From the NCBI GenBank assembly GCA_030655795.1, contig JAUSPJ010000029.1, forward strand, positions 1 through 6,576: a stretch of DNA of 6,576 nt, in the 5' to 3' direction. Every line of letters begins with the position of its first letter. The first letter of the stretch is position 1. A program made the translations under genes and the position numbers. The notes beneath the pieces were generated by a model that was given only the letters and a program-made list of their open reading frames with translations, did not search any database and had not been told where the DNA came from. This document shows positions 1 to 3,717 of the stretch, piece by piece. The stretch comes from Fidelibacterota bacterium (GTDB taxonomy: Bacteria; Fidelibacterota; UBA2242).

Positions 1-992
1 AATTTTTTCAAGTTCTTATGGATGAAATAATCCGAGGAATTAATTGATGTAAAACGGTGCAGGTGGTAGTGAATATCTTTGACAGTATCCTTGCCTATCT
101 GTTTATGCTCTTTTTTCCAGAGATTGTTGAGCGGTTCACTGTTCAGAGCCTGGATTTTCGGTCCCAGTTCCCGGAAGATCAGACGCTCGTTGATACCGCG
201 GTTTTCGCTTTTGACGCTCTGTTTTTCGCCCCATTTCAACTTTTCCTCTTCCGAAGGCACTTTGTAGTAAAACCACAGGGTCAGGATTTTCTCCGAATCT
301 TTCCATTCAAACCAATCCTCTGCGGGAATAAAGACGCGTCCTTTCTGGTTCTGATTATTATTCGCAGTTGTTTCAACATCCTTCAGGCGGAATTCCACGG
401 TCATATCGTCGGATTTGAAGGTATAGCTACGAAAGTTTTCGGTGGCTTTGATATAATACTGATCGTGGTTTGCACAATATAGTTTGACCTCTTCGCCGTT
501 GTAAGGAATCATGTAGGCGTTATCGCCGGAGCGCGGTCTGGTCACAAAGTCGCCGCTGTCGTAATAGCGAGAGAAGAAGCGATAGAGTTCGTTATAAATG
601 TCCCGTTCAACATCTTCAGGCACTTGAGCAGATACGAGTTTCTCTCTAGCTCTCAGATAGCGTTCGTAGGGTTCTTTGAAAAGTTTCAATTGTCCGATCT
701 GGCTCTTGGCTTTCTCTTCCAGGTCTCCGGGCTTGGTAAAATCAACTTCGTATTTTTCTTCAAGTTCTTTTTGAGCGGTTTCCAGCTCTTCCTCGATTTG
801 AGCTATGTTTTTCGCAGATAGTTTAGCTTTGACATTTTTCAGCGTCTTCGGCAGGACTTCATTGATGAATTTTTCCACATCGGCGTGACGTTCATTAATA
901 ATCCGGTAAATGCCGAAGTCGAGGTCAGATTGGGATAATTGGAACAGTTCGATTAATAGTGTTTGAAATTTAATTTGAGGATTAACAGCCAT
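1..992 (-). CDS. Type III-like site-specific DNA methyltransferase, N-terminal part (cut by left edge)
   Basis: The minus strand reads open from an ATG at 992-990 to base 1, giving 330 codons without a stop, so the gene continues beyond the window. An AAGGA ribosome site lies 7 bases upstream (1004-1000). The protein begins MAVNPQIKFQTLLIEL and carries DLDFGIYRIIN at residues 23-33, a charged coiled-coil-like stretch around residues 58-86, and DYFIHKNLKK at the very end. I recognise this layout as the N-terminal region of large adenine-specific methyltransferases of the Type III Mod kind, in which a similar DFGIYR block opens the protein and a similar D-F-I-H block precedes the methylase core. 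The catalytic DPPY and the S-adenosylmethionine-binding motif are not in view, so activity cannot be judged. In this family the product would methylate adenines and normally pairs with a helicase-nuclease encoded downstream, here off the left edge. Family confidence is good; Type III assignment is inference. Confidence 0.75.
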   Translation of the reverse strand, partial: MAVNPQIKFQTLLIELFQLSQSDLDFGIYRIINERHADVEKFINEVLPKTLKNVKAKLSAKNIAQIEEELETAQKELEEKYEVDFTKPGDLEEKAKSQIGQLKLFKEPYERYLRAREKLVSAQVPEDVERDIYNELYRFFSRYYDSGDFVTRPRSGDNAYMIPYNGEEVKLYCANHDQYYIKATENFRSYTFKSDDMTVEFRLKDVETTANNNQNQKGRVFIPAEDWFEWKDSEKILTLWFYYKVPSEEEKLKWGEKQSVKSENRGINERLIFRELGPKIQALNSEPLNNLWKKEHKQIGKDTVKDIHYHLHRFTSINSSDYFIHKNLKK

Positions 993-999
993 ACTCTAA

Positions 1000-1004
1000 T
1001 CCTT
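1000..1004 (-). promoter_or_regulatory. Ribosome binding site of the methyltransferase gene
   Basis: AAGGA on the minus strand, 7 bases before the ATG at 992. It supports that ATG as the start; the preceding bases contain no better initiation site in frame. Confidence 0.6.
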
Positions 1005-1084
1005 GTCTTAGTGAAATTAGCCTTTTACATACCGCAGGAATATATGAAATTTCTATTGCCTTTTAAACAAGAAAATGAAAATAT

Positions 1085-1114
1085 CGTAGAGGTACAAAAT
1101 TTTGTACCTCTACG
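1085..1114. repeat. 30-bp perfect palindrome, possible terminator
   Basis: The arm CGTAGAGGTACAAAA (1085-1099) is followed directly by its exact reverse complement (1100-1114), with no unpaired loop in the DNA. It lies between the end of the tlpA remnant and the start of the methyltransferase gene, both on the minus strand. Read on the minus strand the stem is followed by a T-rich stretch, so it could end transcription coming from the right. Its form (a GTAGAGG-type arm with an AT centre) is like intergenic repeated palindromes of many environmental bacteria; whether it is repeated in this genome cannot be seen here. Confidence 0.7.
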
Positions 1115-1137
1115 TTTATAACATTCAAAATTGTAAT

Positions 1138-1259
1138 CTATAAATATTTTTTCACTTCCGACATGAACACCTTTTCCGCCCGGGCGTCCACCCATTTTTT
1201 CCTGAATAACGCCTTTCCGATCAATCAGGAAAGTAGTAGGAATACCCCTTGCCATATTT
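1138..1259 (-). pseudogene. Remnant of a second TlpA-type thioredoxin gene (C-terminal end, frameshifted)
   Basis: The minus strand encodes RGIPTTFLIDRKGVIQEK, which matches RGVPTTFLIDRKGIIRQK of the intact TlpA-like gene at 3162-3692. It then leaves frame at an A6 run (1200-1195). Removing one A restores WVDARAEKVFMSEVKKYL and a TAG stop at 1140-1138, matching the last 20 or so residues of the intact protein. On the upstream side KYG (1259-1251) is out of frame with RGIP by one base, a second lesion. Only the cis-proline strand and C-terminal helix survive; the CxxC active site is absent. Nucleotide similarity to the intact copy is only moderate by eye, so this is an old paralogue rather than a recent duplication. 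The break lies just before the toxin-antitoxin promoter, so arrival of that module may have truncated the gene. Confidence 0.8.
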
Positions 1260-1274
1260 TAACTGTCGATTCAC

Positions 1275-1304
1275 TTGACAATACATACGTCAATGGCGTA
1301 TATT
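1275..1304 (+). promoter_or_regulatory. Promoter and probable operator of the toxin-antitoxin pair
   Basis: A perfect -35 box TTGACA (1275-1280) and a -10 box TATATT (1299-1304) are separated by 18 bases. The -35 overlaps an inverted repeat, TTGAC (1275-1279) and GTCAA (1289-1293), whose arms are separated by 9 bases. A site of this kind over the promoter is the usual position for autorepression by a HigA-type antitoxin; that role is inferred. The toxin ATG at 1310 is only 5 bases after the -10 box, so the transcript would start at or next to the start codon and be leaderless or nearly so. Confidence 0.6.
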
Positions 1305-1309
1305 ATCCT

Positions 1310-1456
1310 ATGAAGTTTATTGGAACACCAATTTTTACCCGAAGAATAAAATCGCTCTTGAATGACGAAGAATATAGAAACCTGCAGAATTATCTTCTGA
1401 CATTTCCGGAATCTGGAAAAATAATAAAATCAATAGTTACAAAGGAATTCAAATGA
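1310..1456 (+). pseudogene. HigB/RelE-type toxin with an internal deletion
   Basis: The reading frame begins MKFIGTPIFTRRIKSLL, followed by DEEYRNLQNYLLTFPESGKII. This is the N-terminal third of the HigB/RelE-like toxins found next to NadS/HigA-type regulators. Family members run to roughly 105-110 residues and continue with a PGxGGLRKxRW block, a YYW strand and a KNExxDLT block. Here SGKII is joined directly to KSIVTKEFK, which resembles the family's own last residues, giving only 48 residues. The middle, which carries the expected RNA-binding and catalytic residues, is missing, so a working ribonuclease is unlikely. The deletion keeps the frame and the ATGA overlap with the antitoxin start (1453-1456). 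A longer frame reaching back to 1163 runs over the antisense tlpA remnant and is not the start. No ribosome site precedes the ATG. Confidence 0.75.
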
Positions 1457-1512
1457 AAGAAGAATTATTTATCGAAGATTCCCTTTGGGACAGGAATTAC
1501 TCGAAAGTATAA
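1453..1512 (+). pseudogene. Displaced 5' end of the antitoxin gene
   Basis: From the ATG at 1453, well placed after AAAGGA and overlapping the toxin stop as ATGA, the frame encodes MKEELF, the normal family start. It then runs through inserted sequence and ends at TAA 1510-1512. It is the separated beginning of the antitoxin whose body is read in another frame, and may now serve as a short upstream frame allowing reinitiation at 1530. Confidence 0.65.
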
Positions 1513-1760
1513 AACAAGGTTCAAAAATAATGCGTGGTGAAATGGAGCCGGGTCGTTCATCTCAGATTGAACAATCCGATGTAAAATTTATTAGAGAAAA
1601 ATATGGTTTATCCCAGGATAAATTTGCAAAACTGTTAGGAATAAGCGCTTCCACACTGCGAAACTGGGAACAAGGAAGAAGAAAACCGGAAGGTACTGCA
1701 AGGGTTTTACTGCGGATTGCATTGAAGCATCCGGAAGCCGTTTTAGATACGGTTCAGTAA
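1485..1760 (+). CDS. HigA/NadS-type antitoxin, helix-turn-helix, with a damaged N-terminus
   Basis: The frame contains an XRE-family helix-turn-helix: REKYGLSQDKFAKLLGISAS, then TLRNWEQGRRKPEG, then a C-terminal helix with LLRIALKHPEAVLDTV. It is the DNA-binding antitoxin of the preceding toxin and would bind the inverted repeat at 1275-1293. The ancestral start is almost certainly the ATG at 1453, which overlaps the toxin stop and has AAAGGA (1441-1446) 6 bases upstream. That frame reads MKEELFIEDSLWDRNYSKV and stops at 1510-1512. The remaining family N-terminus, ELLESIKQGSKIMRGEMEP, lies in this other frame. The mismatch is explained by about 20 extra bases between TTATTT and GAATTACTC. Translation today may begin at TTG 1485 or, more likely, by reinitiation at ATG 1530 (preceded by AAGG), giving 76 residues with the DNA-binding domain whole. 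It may therefore still act as an orphan repressor. Confidence 0.75.
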   Translation: MGQELLESIKQGSKIMRGEMEPGRSSQIEQSDVKFIREKYGLSQDKFAKLLGISASTLRNWEQGRRKPEGTARVLLRIALKHPEAVLDTVQ

Positions 1761-1819
1761 ATTCAGTATTTACCCTATTACGTCATTTAATATCGAATAA
1801 GTTGAATCTTTAGGAATAA

Positions 1820-1839
1820 CCCCGGATTTTAATCCGGGG
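1820..1839. repeat. Hairpin 1 (GC-arm type)
   Basis: CCCCGGATT (1820-1828) pairs perfectly with AATCCGGGG (1831-1839) around a TT loop. It has the same design as hairpin 4, with four C/G pairs at the base and an AT centre. Confidence 0.8.
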
Positions 1840-1862
1840 ACCAACATCAACTCTGTACGCCT

Positions 1863-1878
1863 AACCGTTTCAACGGTT
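1863..1878. repeat. Hairpin 2 (AACC-arm type)
   Basis: AACCGTT (1863-1869) pairs with AACGGTT (1872-1878) around TC. It is close in design to hairpin 3, seven bases further on. Confidence 0.75.
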
Positions 1879-1885
1879 TGCAATA

Positions 1886-1901
1886 AACCACTGAAGTGGT
1901 T
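1886..1901. repeat. Hairpin 3 (AACC-arm type)
   Basis: AACCACT (1886-1892) pairs with AGTGGTT (1895-1901) around GA. It has the same arm length, the same two-base loop and the same AACC opening as hairpin 2. Confidence 0.75.
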
Positions 1902-1922
1902 AGTGGGTGTGGTGTGGTTTCT

Positions 1923-1948
1923 TAACCCCGCATTAAAATGCGGGGTTA
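1923..1948. repeat. Hairpin 4 (GC-arm type), possible bidirectional terminator
   Basis: TAACCCCGCATT (1923-1934) pairs perfectly with AATGCGGGGTTA (1937-1948) around AA. It is the longest stem of the cluster, 12 pairs, and lies between two convergent genes, so it is the best terminator candidate. Neither strand has a clean run of T after it, so the terminator role is uncertain. Confidence 0.75.
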
Positions 1949-1971
1949 CTCTTTGCTTTGGTGGAATTCGT

Positions 1972-1991
1972 CCCCAAGTTAAAACACGGGG
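1972..1991. repeat. Hairpin 5 (degraded GC-arm type)
   Basis: CCCC (1972-1975) and GGGG (1988-1991) bracket an imperfect stem with two mismatches over nine pairs. It looks like a decayed member of the type seen in hairpins 1 and 4. Confidence 0.5.
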
Positions 1992-2081
1992 CTAATCTGA
2001 AATCAACATTCGTTGATCCTTGCCTGCCCCGTAGCGTAGTGTGCTGGGGTTCTTAGATCAAATCCTTTATCCGTTGTAGGG

Positions 2082-2711
2082 TTAATCACCAAAAATATCT
2101 AATTGACTCCCATTTTCCTCTTTTTTCTTTTCAGCAATCTCTCTGTTAATTTCAGTTCTTCGTTCTTTTCTCTTTTTTATTTTTTCCTCTTCCACTCTTT
2201 TCTTTTCATCAACAAATTCCTGTATTTCTCCGGCTTCCTCACCATCGACAAATTCAATAATAAATTCCCGATTTTCTACCATCCTTTTGGGAATAATAAA
2301 ACCGTCCGGCGTTTGATAATAAGTGAGAGAATCGGATATTTCTTTACTGCAATAGCCCTCTGCGCCGATGTTCAAGTTACAGGTTTTTTCGATTTGAGTT
2401 GCTTTAGCGCCAATAGTTGACTTCTTTGTTCCAAAATAATTACAGATTGTATCAACGGTGATATAATTTTCATTTTGCTTGTCAAATAAAAAATTCAGGC
2501 GAGCTATAACGTAAATAATGGATGCGGCCCAAACCTCTTTTTCCCCTCGAACGATATTTATTATTCTTTTTCTACCGAGTTTCTCACATAACTTGACAGC
2601 ATACCCTTCCAATTCCGGCGTCAAATGCTCCCCGCAAAAAGAACGCATCATTTCATTAATTTTAGCTGCTCTTTCGGCTTTGTCATTTTTCTCTTTTGAA
2701 AATTTATTCAT
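2082..2711 (-). CDS. DUF6398-like protein of unknown function with a C-terminal QLDIF motif
   Basis: The product is 209 residues from the ATG at 2711-2709, which has AAGGAAG 8 bases upstream. A GTG at 2744 would add 11 residues, but it lies inside a repeat and has no comparable ribosome site. The core contains MMRSFCGEHLTPELEGYAVKL, then LGRKRIINIVRGEKEVWAAS, then IIYVIARLNFLFDK, then ITVDTICNYFGTKKSTIGAK. I recognise this order as the uncharacterised DUF6398 type: a C-EHL motif, an RGxxE-WAA helix, a RxNFLFD motif and a helix-turn-helix-like FGxxxxTI segment. A middle part (YYQTPDGFIIPKRM) precedes a long Lys/Glu/Arg-rich helix, probably coiled coil, and the tail QLDIFGD. QLDIF fits the consensus pentapeptide by which DNA replication and repair proteins dock on the sliding clamp. 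No signal peptide or membrane segment is seen. The gene is markedly AT-rich compared with the dsbD operon. The function is unknown; nucleic-acid association is an inference. Confidence 0.7.
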   Translation of the reverse strand: MNKFSKEKNDKAERAAKINEMMRSFCGEHLTPELEGYAVKLCEKLGRKRIINIVRGEKEVWAASIIYVIARLNFLFDKQNENYITVDTICNYFGTKKSTIGAKATQIEKTCNLNIGAEGYCSKEISDSLTYYQTPDGFIIPKRMVENREFIIEFVDGEEAGEIQEFVDEKKRVEEEKIKKRKERRTEINREIAEKKKEENGSQLDIFGD

Positions 2712-2732
2712 ATCAATTTCTTCCTTTTTATG

Positions 2733-2753
2733 TAACTCAGCCACTAAGTCACT
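2733..2753 (-). repeat. CTTAGTGGCTGAG repeat, left copy
   Basis: Read on the minus strand this 21-base unit matches 3129-3149 on the plus strand at 18 of 21 positions, so the two form an inverted pair. It includes a tandem CACTAAGT octamer (2742-2749 and 2750-2757 on the plus strand). Confidence 0.65.
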
Positions 2754-2761
2754 AAGTTCAC

Positions 2762-2771
2762 CAAAATTATA
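2762..2771 (-). promoter_or_regulatory. Possible promoter of the DUF6398-like gene
   Basis: On the minus strand 2771-2766 reads TATAAT. The overlapping bases 2769-2762 read TAATTTTG, an exact fit to the TAnnTTTG box of Bacteroidetes promoters. I found no convincing -35 or -33 element at the right distance, so the call is tentative. The leader would be about 45 bases and would include the repeat at 2733-2753. Confidence 0.35.
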
Positions 2772-2836
2772 GAATATATCTTTTCTTTGATATTTTAATC
2801 CTCGTTTAGATAGTTACGGATAGTCCGTCCCGGAGC

Positions 2837-2857
2837 ACCCGGCAGCCGCCGGGCGGG
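2837..2857. repeat. GC-rich REP-like palindrome, intergenic copy
   Basis: CCCGGC (2838-2843) and GCCGGG (2848-2853) form a perfect stem around AGCC, followed by CGGG. The whole 21-base unit differs at a single position from 3588-3608 inside the tlpA coding sequence. Confidence 0.75.
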
Positions 2858-2894
2858 AAGCCCCGGAATGAGAATGATGACAGAAACATATTTT

Positions 2895-2985
2895 ACCCCG
2901 TTGGATACAATTTAACATCTTTTCAAAAATAGTTATAAGTCCACTAAAATATTACATCTCGTAAAAAACAACTATCCAACGGGGT
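2895..2985. repeat. 13-bp inverted repeat around a 65-base AT-rich centre
   Basis: ACCCCGTTGGATA (2895-2907) is repeated exactly inverted as TATCCAACGGGGT (2973-2985). The centre is strongly AT-rich and holds no coding frame of note. It could be a minute non-autonomous mobile element or a structured RNA with a large loop. Clear target-site duplications are not visible. Confidence 0.65.
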
Positions 2986-3002
2986 GAATAAACCTTTTTC
3001 GG

Positions 3003-3025
3003 CGAAGCGATCCCTTTCGGGACAA
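3003..3025. repeat. Small palindrome GATCCCTTTCGGGAC
   Basis: TCCC (3011-3014) and GGGA (3019-3022) form a short stem within CGAAGCGATCCCTTTCGGGA. A close relative, with CGAAG, AT, CCCTTT and GGGACA in the same order, sits at 1473-1492 where the antitoxin gene is broken. Confidence 0.55.
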
Positions 3026-3128
3026 GCAAACCAGGTCTTAACTTCTTATGGATTGTATATGCATCATCTACAATTTCTTTAGCAATGGATTCTTCCTTTG
3101 TGCCTTGCTCCGTAGGAGTTCCTTCGGA

Positions 3129-3149
3129 AGTGTCTTTGTGGCTGAGTAA
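3129..3149 (+). repeat. CTTTGTGGCTGAG repeat, right copy
   Basis: This is the partner of 2733-2753 in the opposite orientation (18 of 21 identical). It ends 12 bases before the tlpA stop codon. The two copies bracket the repeat mosaic. Confidence 0.65.
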
Positions 3150-3161
3150 TTATCTTTTTAT

Positions 3162-3692
3162 TTAATCAGAAATATATTTATCAATCTCCTGCATAAATAT
3201 CCGTTCCGTCCGGGCGCCAACCCATTTCTGCCGGATTATTCCTTTCCGATCAATCAGAAACGTCGTCGGCACGCCGCGGATTCCGCCGTATTTATTGGTC
3301 AGATCCTGCAGGTATTTTTCATCACCGGTCAAAACAGTGTAATTGATATTCCACTTCTCTACAAACTGCCGGATCTTATCGGCGCTGCCCGAAGACAGGG
3401 CCACACCAATAATCTCCAGACCGTCTTTCTGATGCCTGTCATACATTTTAATGAAATCCGGGATTTCGGCTTTACAGGGACCGCACCAGCTGGCCCAGAA
3501 GTTCAGCATGATTACTTTACCCTTAAATTGATCAAGAGTGACCTCTTCACCTATCAGGTTGATCAGAGAGAAACCGGCGGCTTCGGAACCCGGCAGCTGC
3601 CGGGCGGGTTCCGCTTTTTTCTGTCCGCAGGCCAGACTCCCGAAAACCATCACAAAAATAGCAACCAACAGTAAAAAATATTTATTTCTCAT
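3162..3692 (-). CDS. TlpA/ResA-type thiol-disulfide oxidoreductase, lipoprotein
   Basis: The product is 176 residues. An N-terminal hydrophobic segment (about 5-20) ends in SLACGQ, so Cys22 is the likely lipidation site and the protein would be membrane-anchored and face the periplasm. The -3 residue is Ser rather than the usual Leu. A linker (about 23-37) is followed by a TlpA-type thioredoxin fold with the active site FWASWCGPCK (Cys70 and Cys73) and the cis-proline loop RGVPTTFLID (Pro142). The family reduces disulfides or haem-binding cysteines outside the cytoplasm using electrons from DsbD or CcdA, and dsbD lies 25 bases upstream in the same operon. The ATG at 3692 has AAGGGG 8 bases before it. 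Residues 29-35 (PARQLPG) are encoded by a REP-like palindrome also found at 2837-2857. The exact substrate is not determinable. Confidence 0.9.
   Translation of the reverse strand: MRNKYFLLLVAIFVMVFGSLACGQKKAEPARQLPGSEAAGFSLINLIGEEVTLDQFKGKVIMLNFWASWCGPCKAEIPDFIKMYDRHQKDGLEIIGVALSSGSADKIRQFVEKWNINYTVLTGDEKYLQDLTNKYGGIRGVPTTFLIDRKGIIRQKWVGARTERIFMQEIDKYISD
3588..3608. repeat. REP-like palindrome inside the tlpA coding sequence
   Basis: The 21 bases match the intergenic copy at 2837-2857 with one mismatch and extend into a longer imperfect palindrome through flanking GGAA and TTCC. They form exactly seven codons (PARQLPG) in the linker between the lipidated cysteine and the thioredoxin domain, where extra residues would be tolerated. 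Confidence 0.7.
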
Positions 3693-3717
3693 CGGTATTT
3701 CCCCTTCGGGTTTAGGG

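Larger units (their letters stand above)
1761..2081. other. Gene-free convergent intergenic region with a hairpin cluster
   Basis: I see no coding sequence here. The flanking genes point towards each other (antitoxin on plus, DUF6398-like gene on minus). Bases 1820-1991 hold five palindromes, listed separately; the flanks 1761-1819 and 1992-2081 show no recognisable element. One or more of the hairpins may end transcription from both sides. Confidence 0.6.
2712..3161. other. Gene-free mosaic of short inverted repeats
   Basis: No coding region can be supported between the DUF6398-like gene and tlpA. The stretch holds an outer pair of inverted repeats (2733-2753 and 3129-3149), a GC-rich palindrome (2837-2857), a 13-bp inverted repeat around an AT-rich centre (2895-2985), and small hairpins at 3011-3022, 3108-3118 (CTCC-GTA-GGAG) and 3119-3129 (TTCC-TTC-GGAA). 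It looks like successive insertions of small repeats rather than a regulatory region. Confidence 0.6.

Noticed and set aside
57..482. Plus-strand open frame of 141 codons
   Set aside because: It lies antisense to the methyltransferase, whose frame is open throughout, has a good ribosome site and matches a known protein layout.
624..821. Plus-strand frame rich in Phe and Leu
   Set aside because: It is antisense to the charged coiled-coil part of the methyltransferase; the hydrophobic look comes from the reversed Glu/Lys codons.
1163..1309. Longer N-terminus for the toxin frame
   Set aside because: The added part is antisense to the tlpA remnant and runs through the promoter; similarity to toxins starts at 1310.
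1453..1530. Programmed frameshift in the antitoxin
   Set aside because: No slippery heptamer or downstream structure is evident, and about 20 extra bases relative to the family explain the frame change.
1820..1991. CRISPR array
   Set aside because: The elements are palindromes of differing sequence at irregular spacing, with no identical direct repeats or uniform spacers.
2103..2420. Apparent small membrane protein on the plus strand
   Set aside because: Its Phe/Ser/Leu-rich sequence is the reverse of the Lys/Glu-rich helix of the DUF6398-like gene and has no similarity I recognise.
2818..2880. tRNA or other small RNA gene in the GC-rich intergenic patch
   Set aside because: It does not form a cloverleaf and has no T-loop consensus; the GC-rich stem is a repeat also present in tlpA.
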